Source: Flavicella sp049625305 (GTDB lineage Bacteria > Bacteroidota > Bacteroidia > Flavobacteriales > Flavobacteriaceae). Taken from it: a stretch of DNA of 64,000 nucleotides. Below the pieces are notes generated by a model. It did no database searches and had not been told where the DNA came from. It worked only from the letters and a program-made list of their open reading frames with translations. This document shows positions 27,823-36,310 of the stretch, piece by piece. Within the stretch, counting starts at the first letter, position 1; every line of letters begins with the position of its first letter. The stretch lies in contig JBMZVD010000002.1 of assembly GCA_049625305.1 (NCBI GenBank), positions 8,414 to 72,413 of the forward strand. The letters are read 5' to 3'. The position numbers were made by a program, and so were the translations under genes.

Positions 27823-29433
27823 GTGAAAGCTGTATATTATTATTTTTTAACAATTGTTGTTCTTTTCTCCTCTTTGAACTGTGCGAGAAAAGGAAGACCA
27901 AACGGAGGTCCAAAAGATACTTTATCACCTGTAATGGTTACTGCATATCCTCCCTATGAAAGCGTTCATTTTAATTCAAAAAAAATAAAACTTCAATTTG
28001 ACGAATACGTAAAATTTAAGAACTTAAACAAGCAGTTGATCATTTCTCCTCCTCTGAAAAATAGGCCTGAAATAACTCCTATGGGTACTGCAAGTAAAAC
28101 CGTAGTTATTAAGTTATCCGACACACTAAAACCTGAAACCACGTATTCTATAAATTTCGGAAATAGCATTATAGACAATAATGAAGGTAATAAATTAGGA
28201 GCTTTCAAATATGTATTTTCTACAGGAAGCTTTGTAGATTCACTAACGATTGAAGGCCGTGTAAAAGATGCGTTTGACAAAGAAACTTCAGACAATATCG
28301 CAGTAATGCTTTACGAAATAAATGAATCCTTCAATGATTCAATAATTTACAAAGAAGCGCCAACCTACCTTGCAAATACTCTTGACAGTGTGCTATTTGA
28401 CATTAGCAACATAAAAGCAGGTACCTATCAATTACTAGCCTTAAAAGACAAAAACAGCAACAACAAATTTGATCCTTATGATGATAAAATTGGATTCCTT
28501 ACAAATCCATTAAAAATCCCTACGGATACAATATTTGAGTTGTCTTTATTTAAAGAAAACCCACCTCTTATTGTCAAAAGACCGATTGAAAAAAAAATAG
28601 GAAAAGTAATTTTTGGATACAAAGGAGATGTCAAAGGTTTGAATATTGAGCTTCTAACCCAAACTCCACCTGGTTTTCAATCCATCCTTCAAAAAGAAAA
28701 AGAAAAAGATACTTTGAATTATTGGTTTACTCCATTTGAAGCTGATTCTTTACAATTCAAATTAAGCAAAGATTCGTGGCAAAAAGAATACACCGTAATG
28801 TTAAGAACTGGTAAAAAAGATTCTTTATCATTAAAGTCAGGAATAAAAAACACCTTACACCCCCTTGATACTTTTTACATTGAAAGCAACTTACCAATGG
28901 TTGCTGTTGACCCTTCAAAAATAATAGTGACAGACAAAGACACTTTAGATATAGCCTTCAAAACTAATCTGAATGCTAGTAAAACTAAATTGAGCTTCCT
29001 ATTCGAAAGATCTCGTAACAATGCCTATCAATTTGACTTATTACCCAATGCTATTAAAGGCTTGTTTGGAAAGGAAAATGACACCTTACAATACAAAATA
29101 AAAACAAGAGATGTCGAAACTTACGGTGTTTTAGAATTGCAATTCAAAAACAACAAAGAGAGAAATCTGTTAATAGATCTCATCAATAAGAAAGGAACAC
29201 TCATTACAAAAAGAACTATAAAAACTAGTGAAAATATAGTTTTTACCGATCTAGAGGCAGACACCTATCAAGTTAGAATTGTTGTAGACGAAAATAAAAA
29301 TAACAAGTGGGATACTGGGAATTTTCTTGATAAAACACAACCTGAAAAAGTTTACTACTACCCTTTACTTATGAAACTAAAAGCCAATTGGACAATCAAT
29401 GAAGTTGTTGATACAGACAACATAACTTTTTAA
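27823..29433 (+). CDS. Ig-like domain lipoprotein
   Basis: The frame is open from 27718, overlapping comF, but the N-terminal 35 residues there have no signal. From the GTG at 27823 the protein begins with a lipoprotein-type signal peptide ending SSLNC, followed by ARKGRPNGGPKDT, a pattern typical of Bacteroidota Ig-like (Big_5-type) lipoproteins. A TTACTTTG element (27789-27796, one base off the -7 consensus) supports this start. The 536-residue mature part holds an N-terminal Ig-like domain (LSPVMVTAYPPYESVHF...KIKLQFDEYVKFKN) and later carbohydrate-binding-like beta domains with DxNxNxKxD calcium-type loops (KDKNSNNKFDPYDD and DENKNNKWDTG). Probably outer-membrane anchored; function unknown. 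Confidence 0.8.
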   Translation: MKAVYYYFLTIVVLFSSLNCARKGRPNGGPKDTLSPVMVTAYPPYESVHFNSKKIKLQFDEYVKFKNLNKQLIISPPLKNRPEITPMGTASKTVVIKLSDTLKPETTYSINFGNSIIDNNEGNKLGAFKYVFSTGSFVDSLTIEGRVKDAFDKETSDNIAVMLYEINESFNDSIIYKEAPTYLANTLDSVLFDISNIKAGTYQLLALKDKNSNNKFDPYDDKIGFLTNPLKIPTDTIFELSLFKENPPLIVKRPIEKKIGKVIFGYKGDVKGLNIELLTQTPPGFQSILQKEKEKDTLNYWFTPFEADSLQFKLSKDSWQKEYTVMLRTGKKDSLSLKSGIKNTLHPLDTFYIESNLPMVAVDPSKIIVTDKDTLDIAFKTNLNASKTKLSFLFERSRNNAYQFDLLPNAIKGLFGKENDTLQYKIKTRDVETYGVLELQFKNNKERNLLIDLINKKGTLITKRTIKTSENIVFTDLEADTYQVRIVVDENKNNKWDTGNFLDKTQPEKVYYYPLLMKLKANWTINEVVDTDNITF

Positions 29434-29449
29434 TAAGAGTGTGATTTTT

Positions 29450-29908
29450 TTATTTAACAAGCTTGCGGATGGCCAACAAAACTCCCAAATGAATCCCTTC
29501 ATGAAATGAATTGAAATCGATGGCTGTGTCTATATCGGTCAACGTAATATTTACGCTTGTCGTATAGGAGGTGTAGTTCTTAAAAACACCTGCATTGTAA
29601 TCAGCTTCAAACTGAGAGACCACATCTATAAAAAGTGTTTTTATCTTTTCAAATTCCTCAGAAGTGACAGGGACACTTGGAACTGACCCTTTTTTATAAA
29701 GTTCTATCATCTCATCAGAAACCTTACATGGCAATCCAGAATTTTTATAGCATAACAATTGCTGTGTTACTACCAAATGACCAATATTCCATGCAATATT
29801 GTTTTTAAAGCCATCAGGGATTGCATTCAATTGATCTATACTAAGACCATCAATGAGCTTCAACTGTAACAATCTAGATTTACGTAAATTCTCAAATTGG
29901 TGTTGCAT
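29450..29908 (-). CDS. DinB family protein
   Basis: This 152-residue four-helix-bundle protein belongs to the DinB/YfiT superfamily of metal-binding proteins, many of which are thiol-dependent S-transferases. The three expected metal-ligand histidines are present: His44 in NIGH, and His136 and His140 in FHEGIHLG. Length is normal. Bacillithiol-linked DinB enzymes are known, and a bacilliredoxin lies 6 kb away, but the substrate is not deducible. Probably transcribed alone; convergent to the Ig-like lipoprotein gene. Confidence 0.85.
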   Translation of the reverse strand: MQHQFENLRKSRLLQLKLIDGLSIDQLNAIPDGFKNNIAWNIGHLVVTQQLLCYKNSGLPCKVSDEMIELYKKGSVPSVPVTSEEFEKIKTLFIDVVSQFEADYNAGVFKNYTSYTTSVNITLTDIDTAIDFNSFHEGIHLGVLLAIRKLVK

Positions 29909-29944
29909 ATTAAGAAGAAATGAAATTAATATTTTATAAAAGTA

Positions 29945-29978
29945 TTGAAATTTATTTTAAAAAAACACCTTATTTTTG
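29945..29978 (+). promoter_or_regulatory. Promoter of the ArsC-like gene
   Basis: TTG (29945-29947), a 23-base spacer and TATTTTTG (29971-29978) fit the Bacteroidota pattern. The -7 box overlaps an in-frame TTG at 29976, arguing that translation starts at the ATG at 30000. Confidence 0.5.
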
Positions 29979-29999
29979 AGTTACAAAACCTGTGACTTC

Positions 30000-30350
30000 A
30001 TGAAAAAAATATTCCATCTCAAAACTTGTGACACCTGTAAAAGGATTTTAAAAGAAATACCTACAGATAAATTGGAAATACAGGAACTGAAAGAAAACCC
30101 TATAAATGACTCTCAATTAGAAACCTTATACTCTTTGAGCAATAGTTATGAAGCTCTTTTTAACAAAAGAGCAAAACTATATAAAGAACGCTGTTTAAAG
30201 GATGTTTCTTTACAAGAAGAAGATTATAAAAAATTACTTTTAGAGCACTATACCTTTTTAAAGCGTCCCTTAGCAGTATTAGAGGAACGTATCTTTATTG
30301 GTAACGGTAAAAAAAACATAGAAGCGCTTAAAGAAGCTTTAGAAAAATAA
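30000..30350 (+). CDS. ArsC/Spx-like thioredoxin-fold protein
   Basis: The 116-residue protein has a thioredoxin-like fold with CDTC (Cys10-Cys13) near the N-terminus and the KRPLAVLEERIFIG segment of the ArsC/YffB/Spx family. The start at ATG 30000 is chosen because an upstream TTG lies in the promoter. True arsenate reductases carry a single catalytic Cys; the CxxC here suggests a redox-sensing or disulfide-active member. No ars genes are nearby, so arsenic resistance should not be assumed. Its stop directly abuts the convergent retropepsin-like gene. Confidence 0.82.
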   Translation: MKKIFHLKTCDTCKRILKEIPTDKLEIQELKENPINDSQLETLYSLSNSYEALFNKRAKLYKERCLKDVSLQEEDYKKLLLEHYTFLKRPLAVLEERIFIGNGKKNIEALKEALEK

Positions 30351-30788
30351 TTATTTGATGTATAACAGACACTTGCTGTAATCTATAAAGGCCTTGTGTT
30401 TTACTAGAATATCTGCCCCAATAATCCCATGGATTTTTGGAACTTTGTGTTCTTGCAAAGCCATATTTACATGAGACATATCAAATACAACTAATGTCTC
30501 TTTTTTACTTTTCCACTTGGCTATTTTCAGTTTATTCCCCAATGATTTTTGTGTATCCATACCCACAGCACCTGCACCTGAAGCCTTTGTTTCTGTTTCA
30601 GCGGTTTGCATCTCAAAAGTAGCTACATCCTCAAAACCAACACATGAATTTGATGCTCCGGTATCAAGTATAAAACGTCCTTTATGACCGTTTACCTTTA
30701 CCTCAAGTATAAGATGTTGTGTAGCAGTTAATTCTAAAGGAATGCATTTAAACCCTTTTTTAACCATTGTTTTTTTAAGACTTGCCAT
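30351..30788 (-). CDS. Small retropepsin-like aspartyl protease
   Basis: This 145-residue protein has one half of an aspartic protease: ILDTGASNSCVG (Asp42-Thr43-Gly44) and a later IIGADIL flap-side motif typical of clan AA single-lobe proteases, which act as homodimers. No signal peptide, so cytosolic unless exported by another route. Substrate unknown. It has its own promoter and no cotranscribed partner. Confidence 0.85.
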   Translation of the reverse strand: MASLKKTMVKKGFKCIPLELTATQHLILEVKVNGHKGRFILDTGASNSCVGFEDVATFEMQTAETETKASGAGAVGMDTQKSLGNKLKIAKWKSKKETLVVFDMSHVNMALQEHKVPKIHGIIGADILVKHKAFIDYSKCLLYIK

Positions 30789-30804
30789 TTGAGTATTTTT
30801 GCCA

Positions 30805-30832
30805 CAAATTTAAGAGAATATTTTTTAAACAA
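30805..30832 (-). promoter_or_regulatory. Promoter of the retropepsin-like gene
   Basis: On the minus strand TTG (30832-30830), 17 bases, then TAAATTTG (30812-30805), an exact -7 match. Leader about 12 bases. Confidence 0.5.
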
Positions 30833-30875
30833 AATGACATCTTAAGATGCATCCTTAATCTTTAAGTAAATTTAA

Positions 30876-31649
30876 ATGAACATCATAGACACACATAGCC
30901 ATTTGTACAGTTCTCAATTTGACGAAGACAGAGAAGAGGTTGTTAAGAGAGCCATTGACAATGGCGTTGAACGCTTTTACATTCCTGCTATCGATAGTAG
31001 TTATACACAAAGAATGTTTGACTTGGAAGAAAAATACCCAAAAAATGTATTCTTGATGATGGGCCTACACCCTACTTACGTCAAAGAAAATGTAGCAGAA
31101 GAACTTGCACATGTCAAAGAATGGCTTGACAAACGTCATTTTTATGCCATTGGAGAAATTGGTATCGATTTGTATTGGGACAAAAGCTATCTAAAACAAC
31201 AACAACACGCATTTCGGGTTCAAATACAATGGGCAAAAGAAAGAAAATTGCCCATAAATATCCATTGTCGTGAGGCTTTTGATGAAGTTTTTGAAATTTT
31301 AGAACAGGAAAAAAGTCCTGAATTGTTTGGGGTTTTCCATTGTTTTACTGGAAACCTAGAACAAGCAAAAAAAGCGATTTCTTATAATATGAAATTGGGT
31401 ATTGGAGGTGTCGTAACTTTTAAAAATGGAAAGATAGATCAGTTTTTACATGAAATCCCGCTATCAGAAATCGTCTTAGAGACTGATGCACCCTACTTGT
31501 CTCCTAAACCTTTTAGAGGGAAGAGGAATGAAAGTAGCTACTTGACTTATGTTCTTGAAAAATTGGAAGAAATATATCATAAACCTGCCGCTGAAATTGC
31601 GAAAATTACAACTGAAAATGCTAAAAACGTTTTCAGAAATCTTCCGTAA
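30876..31649 (+). CDS. TatD family metal-dependent hydrolase
   Basis: This 257-residue TIM-barrel hydrolase has all the metal ligands of the TatD family: DTHSHL (His7, His9), GEIGIDL (Glu), INIHCREA (His), VFHCFTGN (His) and ETDAPYLSP (Asp). Family members are 3'-5' exonucleases/DNases with possible roles in DNA repair; despite the name they are not part of Tat export. Length is normal. The next gene starts 50 bases downstream on the same strand. Confidence 0.93.
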   Translation: MNIIDTHSHLYSSQFDEDREEVVKRAIDNGVERFYIPAIDSSYTQRMFDLEEKYPKNVFLMMGLHPTYVKENVAEELAHVKEWLDKRHFYAIGEIGIDLYWDKSYLKQQQHAFRVQIQWAKERKLPINIHCREAFDEVFEILEQEKSPELFGVFHCFTGNLEQAKKAISYNMKLGIGGVVTFKNGKIDQFLHEIPLSEIVLETDAPYLSPKPFRGKRNESSYLTYVLEKLEEIYHKPAAEIAKITTENAKNVFRNLP

Positions 31650-31688
31650 TTCTAAAAAACAGGCTCACTAATTTAATTATTTTGACGT

Positions 31689-31696
31689 TATATTTG
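31689..31696 (+). promoter_or_regulatory. Candidate -7 element immediately upstream of the large outer-membrane protein gene
   Basis: TATATTTG matches TAnnTTTG exactly and ends three bases before the ATG at 31700. With usual spacing the first transcribed base would be the A of the ATG. No -33 TTG is seen, so this may be chance. Confidence 0.3.
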
Positions 31697-31699
31697 TAG

Positions 31700-34600
31700 A
31701 TGCGTAAAATTGTATGGCTTTGTATATATTTGTTTGTTGCTGTCACAAGTGCACAAAAAAGCTTTACGAACACAAAAAAAACCACTTTAAAAGCTGACAG
31801 AGATACTTTATCCATTAGTACAGTAAGCATCGCACCATTTGGTTTCAAAGTCGAACACAAATCCAAAGAGCTAGTTACTGGTAGCTATATTGTGAATTAT
31901 GAAAAGGCACTTTTAATTCTCGATGCTAGTAAATATGATGTCTTAGAAATCACCTATACGGCTTATCCAGAATTTCTTACCAAAACTTACCAAATTCTCG
32001 ATGAAAAATACATCGTAGAGGATCGAAAAAAAAGGAATTTATTCAGCATTACAAACAACACTAGTAACGAATTCAAACCCTTTCAAGGACTCAACACTCA
32101 AGGAAGCTTAGTAAGAGGCGTGCAAGTTGGCAACAGTCAAGACGCTGTCACCAATTCAAGTTTGGACCTTCAAATAGAGGGAAAACTATCAAATAATGTA
32201 GGTATTAGAGCTGCCATATCTGATAGTAACATTCCCATTCAAAACAACGGATATTCACAACAAATTCAAGAATTTGACCGTGTTTTTATAGAGATATACT
32301 CAAAAAAATGGGGACTGAAGGCAGGGGACATCAACTTAGCCAACAATGAAAGTCGTTTTTTAAGATTTAACAAAAAAGTATCGGGTTTGTCATTAGATAT
32401 TTACCCTAAAGAGGAAAAAGACTCTCAACATTTCAAAGCCTCTGGAGCTTTAGTTAGGGGAAGATTCACTAGAAATCAATTCAATGGAATCGACGGTAAT
32501 CAGGGCCCTTATCAATTGAATGGCCCAAATGGAGAGAGGTTTATCATACTCCTGTCTGGTAGTGAAACTATTTATAGTAATGGTCGAAAATTAAAAAGAG
32601 GAGCACAACATGATTATACCATAGACTACAATACTGCACAAATAACATTTACAACTACTTTTCCAATAAGTTCTTCTTCAAGAATCACGGCTGAATTTCA
32701 ATATTCTGATCGGAACTACACACGATTTGTTAGCTATAACAAAGCAGCTCACAAAGGTGAAAAAATTGAAATCGCAGGTTATTATTACACAGAAAGTGAC
32801 GCTAAAAGTCAACCTTTACAACAAGATTTGAGTGAGAATCAAATACAAACACTCTCTGAAGCAGGAGATGACACTTTAAAAATGGTTGCTGAAAGCGCCT
32901 ACCCACAAGAATACGACAGTGCTAAAATATTGTACAAAAAATCAGAAGCCAACGGTAGTTCAATTTTTGAATTTTCTCAAGATCCATCCCAAGAACTTTT
33001 TGCTGTTACATTCAGTTATGTTGGAAGTAATAAAGGAAACTACGCACTCAAAGAGACTTCTGCAGTGGGTAAAATTTATGAATTTATTGGGGAAGGATTA
33101 GGAGATTATGCACCACTTTCAAAATTGACAGCACCCGACAAACTTCAAGTTGCAGTCAGCACACTCAAATACAGTCCTAATAAAAAAACAAATCTAGACG
33201 CAGAAATTGCTTTTAGCAATAAAGACGAAAATTTGTTTTCCAGTTTAGACGATGCCGACAACACAGGTATAGCCTCAAAAATTACATGGAAACAAATATA
33301 TACAGACAAAAGATGGTTGATAACATCTAATCTAGATGTCGATTACCTAGATAAAAACTTTAACAGTATCGAACGTATTTACAACGTCGAATTTAATAGA
33401 GATTGGAACTTACAAAACCCTGAAGGAAATCAAAAATTTTTAAAAAGCAAGCTGAAAATTTCCAATAAAAAAAACACGAATATCGTTTATGGATTTGAAA
33501 ACCTTTCTTTTGGAAGTTCTTTTGAAGGTTTCAAACACCTATTTAACAGTGATATAAAAACAAAAAAAACTAATTTTCGTGGATCTGGTAGCATCTTAAA
33601 AAACAATAGTACAACTGAAAACGCAATCTTCAAAAAAACAAGTTCTTCGCTGATTCATTATTTCAAGAAATCATGGTTTCAAGGATTTTTCAATACAGAA
33701 GACAATCAAAGGAAAAATAAAATCACACAAAAACTATCCCTATTGAGTCAAAAACAAAAAAGTTATGGTGCCTCTTTAGGAATTGGAGACAGTACTAAAG
33801 TATTCGTGAAATTTGGTGCGAAATGGATTCTCAATGATAGTATCAAAAACGACAAACTGCAAAGAGTTGCTCAAAACAATAGCTATTTTATAAAATCTAA
33901 ATTGGTTCAAAACAAAAATACACAAGTACAATTATTTGCTTCTTATACTCAATTCAAAAATTATTTCACAGACAATTACAGTGCCTTAAACTCTAGATTG
34001 TCCTACACACAAAAACTTTGGAAGAACTTTGTAAAATGGACTACCGTTTACGAAACAGCTGCAGGTTCTTCCCCCAAACAAGAATTTAGTTATATCAAAA
34101 CTGAAGCTGGCCAAGGATATTACACGTGGATTGATTACAATCAAAATGGAATTCAAGAATTTGAAGAATTTGAAATTGCAAAATTTTCAGATCAAGCTTC
34201 CTATCTAAGAGTTGCACTTCCTTCTTTGAGTTTTGTTCGAGTAAACAAAACCCTTTTCAGTCACTCAATACATCTCAACCCATCACAGTGGGCTCAAAGT
34301 AGTAGTAACTTCAAAAAAATATGTTCACAATTCTCAAATCAAACTTATCTTTTAGTCGATACCGATACTGAAAAAAACAACGATAAGATTCAATTTAACC
34401 CTTTTGAATCAAGTAACCCTGATGTTAGAGGCCTACAACAAACGTTTAGAAACGCTATCTATTTTAGAAGAGGATTGCAAAATCACTCGACAACTTACAC
34501 CTATGCCCACAATAAAACTAAAAACAATCTTGGCATTGGGTTTATAGAAAATGAAAATACCTTACAACAACTCTTATGGCAACACAAAATTGCCAGTTCT

Positions 34601-35074
34601 TGGCTGTTATCAGTAGAAGTAAAATCCGTGGACACCAAAAATACTACAGAAAATTTTGAAGATCGAAGTTATGAAATCCGAAGTAAGGAATTCAAACCAG
34701 AACTTACATTCAATCTAAAACCGAATAGCAACTTAGCAATCAATTATGAATACAAGGACAAACAGGATCCTCTTGAAAGCAATGTTCTACAAGTTCAAAA
34801 AATTGGAGCTACTTATCAATTCTCTAGCGTTAAAAAAGGAGCTGTTTTTGTCTCTTATGATCGGTATGAAAATTCATTCTCAGGAACTGAAAACACACCG
34901 TTATCATATCAAATGCTCGAAGGACTTCAGATTGGTAGAAACTCTGTATGGACAATAACCGCTCAAAAAAAACTAACCGCTCAATTGCATTTGAATATCA
35001 ATTACTCAGGTCGTAACAGCGAAAACAATTCGACACTCCACACTGGAAGTATTCAATTAAGAGCCTTGTTTTAA
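31700..35074 (+). CDS. Large outer-membrane beta-barrel-type protein of unknown function
   Basis: The 1124-residue protein has a signal peptide (1-18, ending VTSAQ), an N-terminal beta-sandwich region, a conserved-looking block GLNTQGSLVRGVQVGNSQD (about 130-150) followed by LQIEGKLSNNVGIRAAISDSNIP and AGDINL, then several hundred residues of alternating strands and polar turns, ending in a terminal phenylalanine (LRALF) as in outer-membrane barrels. I know similar proteins only as flavobacterial hypotheticals. It is not SprA (too short) and has no TonB plug or POTRA domain I can see. Role unknown; location at the outer membrane is inferred. Confidence 0.85.
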   Translation: MRKIVWLCIYLFVAVTSAQKSFTNTKKTTLKADRDTLSISTVSIAPFGFKVEHKSKELVTGSYIVNYEKALLILDASKYDVLEITYTAYPEFLTKTYQILDEKYIVEDRKKRNLFSITNNTSNEFKPFQGLNTQGSLVRGVQVGNSQDAVTNSSLDLQIEGKLSNNVGIRAAISDSNIPIQNNGYSQQIQEFDRVFIEIYSKKWGLKAGDINLANNESRFLRFNKKVSGLSLDIYPKEEKDSQHFKASGALVRGRFTRNQFNGIDGNQGPYQLNGPNGERFIILLSGSETIYSNGRKLKRGAQHDYTIDYNTAQITFTTTFPISSSSRITAEFQYSDRNYTRFVSYNKAAHKGEKIEIAGYYYTESDAKSQPLQQDLSENQIQTLSEAGDDTLKMVAESAYPQEYDSAKILYKKSEANGSSIFEFSQDPSQELFAVTFSYVGSNKGNYALKETSAVGKIYEFIGEGLGDYAPLSKLTAPDKLQVAVSTLKYSPNKKTNLDAEIAFSNKDENLFSSLDDADNTGIASKITWKQIYTDKRWLITSNLDVDYLDKNFNSIERIYNVEFNRDWNLQNPEGNQKFLKSKLKISNKKNTNIVYGFENLSFGSSFEGFKHLFNSDIKTKKTNFRGSGSILKNNSTTENAIFKKTSSSLIHYFKKSWFQGFFNTEDNQRKNKITQKLSLLSQKQKSYGASLGIGDSTKVFVKFGAKWILNDSIKNDKLQRVAQNNSYFIKSKLVQNKNTQVQLFASYTQFKNYFTDNYSALNSRLSYTQKLWKNFVKWTTVYETAAGSSPKQEFSYIKTEAGQGYYTWIDYNQNGIQEFEEFEIAKFSDQASYLRVALPSLSFVRVNKTLFSHSIHLNPSQWAQSSSNFKKICSQFSNQTYLLVDTDTEKNNDKIQFNPFESSNPDVRGLQQTFRNAIYFRRGLQNHSTTYTYAHNKTKNNLGIGFIENENTLQQLLWQHKIASSWLLSVEVKSVDTKNTTENFEDRSYEIRSKEFKPELTFNLKPNSNLAINYEYKDKQDPLESNVLQVQKIGATYQFSSVKKGAVFVSYDRYENSFSGTENTPLSYQMLEGLQIGRNSVWTITAQKKLTAQLHLNINYSGRNSENNSTLHTGSIQLRALF

Positions 35075-35132
35075 ATGTGACGGCACCTAAATTCAGTAAA
35101 AAAAATCTATGATAGATTTCAGTAATATATAG

Positions 35133-35140
35133 TACATTTG
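35133..35140 (+). promoter_or_regulatory. Candidate -7 element of the small barrel gene
   Basis: TACATTTG matches TAnnTTTG, 28 bases before the ATG at 35169. No clear -33 element. Confidence 0.45.
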
Positions 35141-35168
35141 TATCTATAATCTGACAAAACCAAACACT

Positions 35169-35672
35169 ATGAAAAAAATAACGTTATTTCTGTTATTTAT
35201 AGCTTCTTTAAAAGCACATGCTCAATCCAATGAAATAAAAATTGACATTTTAGATATCATTGCAATTCGCGCTTTAGACATTACCTACGAACACAATATC
35301 AACGATGAATCCTCAGTAGGTATCTCTGCCTTATTCAATCTTGAAAAAGAATCTGCTAATTTCAGATACAATGAAGAGTTTGTATTGACGCCATACTACA
35401 GACATTATTTTTCGTCAACAAACAATCTTAAAATGTTTGGAGATTTTTACGGTGCATTGAACACAGGAAACATTCCTGAAAGAAAACTAAAAATAGGTGA
35501 CGATGACACCTATACAGATTTTGCTGCAGGACTTGGAGTGGGAGTTAAATACACTTCTGATTCCGGTTTTGTAGTAGATGTACATGTTGGAGCTGCACGT
35601 AACTTATTCAATACAGACTACTCTAAAGAAGTAGTTCCAAGAGTAGGTATCTCACTTGGAAAGCAATTTTAA
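35169..35672 (+). CDS. Small outer-membrane beta-barrel protein
   Basis: The 167-residue protein has a cleavable signal peptide (1-19, ending AHAQ) and eight or so amphipathic strands (for example LTPYYRHYF, FAAGLGVGVKY, VDVHVGAARNLF), ending in a terminal Phe (SLGKQF). This matches small OmpX/DUF3575-like barrels of Bacteroidota. It has its own promoter and a bidirectional terminator. No specific function can be read from the sequence. Confidence 0.85.
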   Translation: MKKITLFLLFIASLKAHAQSNEIKIDILDIIAIRALDITYEHNINDESSVGISALFNLEKESANFRYNEEFVLTPYYRHYFSSTNNLKMFGDFYGALNTGNIPERKLKIGDDDTYTDFAAGLGVGVKYTSDSGFVVDVHVGAARNLFNTDYSKEVVPRVGISLGKQF

Positions 35673-35692
35673 ATTTCTAGCGAAACTTAGAG

Positions 35693-35729
35693 AAAAAAAA
35701 ACGATTGAGAATTTCAATCGTTTTTTTTT
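35693..35729. terminator. Bidirectional terminator between the barrel gene and the bacilliredoxin gene
   Basis: An A-run plus ACGATTGA pairs with TCAATCGT plus a T-run around a five-base loop. It lies between two convergent genes, so it should end both transcripts. Confidence 0.88.
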
Positions 35730-35734
35730 ATCTA

Positions 35735-36148
35735 CTATTTGCAGTACTCATTGTAGGCCTCTGAAAGATGCGCTGCAATCATTTCTGCAGATCTTCCTTC
35801 AATGTGATGACGCTCCAACATATGTACCAATTGTCCGTCTTTAAACAAAGCTACTGCAGGAGATGATGGAGGAAATGGGATCATAAACTCTCTTGCTTTT
35901 CCAACTGCCTCACCGTCAACTCCAGCAAATACTGTTGCCAAGTTTGTAGGTTTTATAGCTCCTTCTAAAGAAGCAATCACTCCAGGACGTGCTGTACCTG
36001 CCGCACAACCACATACTGAGTTTACTACTACCAAAGTTGAACCTTCTTTTTTTAATGTTGCTTCAACTTCAGATGCTGAATGCAAAGCTGAAAATCCAGC
36101 TTCTACAAGCTGTGCCTCCATGGGTGCTGTTAATTCTTTTGGATACAT
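35735..36148 (-). CDS. BrxA/BrxB family bacilliredoxin
   Basis: The 137-residue thioredoxin-fold protein has the CGC motif (Cys46-Gly47-Cys48 in NSVCGCAAG) that defines bacilliredoxins (YphP/YqiW). These remove bacillithiol from mixed disulfides on proteins. The FMIPFPPSSPAVALFKDGQLVHMLERHHIEG stretch is split here into FMIPFPPSSPAV and VHMLERHHIEG, both family-typical. It implies bacillithiol use, which is known in some Bacteroidota. The gene is single, with a -7-like element upstream and a shared terminator downstream. Confidence 0.93.
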   Translation of the reverse strand: MYPKELTAPMEAQLVEAGFSALHSASEVEATLKKEGSTLVVVNSVCGCAAGTARPGVIASLEGAIKPTNLATVFAGVDGEAVGKAREFMIPFPPSSPAVALFKDGQLVHMLERHHIEGRSAEMIAAHLSEAYNEYCK

Positions 36149-36186
36149 AATATATTCCTTGTCTTTATATTAAACATTTCGAAATG

Positions 36187-36194
36187 CAAAGATA
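36187..36194 (-). promoter_or_regulatory. Candidate -7 element of the bacilliredoxin gene
   Basis: On the minus strand TATCTTTG, an exact TAnnTTTG match, 38 bases before the ATG. The nearest TTG is only 13 bases further upstream, too close for a -33 box. Confidence 0.4.
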
Positions 36195-36310
36195 CGTATT
36201 GCAGTCACAATGAGCTCTATACTTTGAAATATTTAACTTTTAATTGAGAAAACACATACAACAACCAATCCTGCTAAAAAATATGTATTTTTAAAAAATA
36301 CTAAGCACAT

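Noticed and set aside
30000..30350. Arsenic resistance function for the ArsC-like gene
   Set aside because: No arsR, arsB or acr3 nearby and a CxxC in place of the single catalytic Cys.
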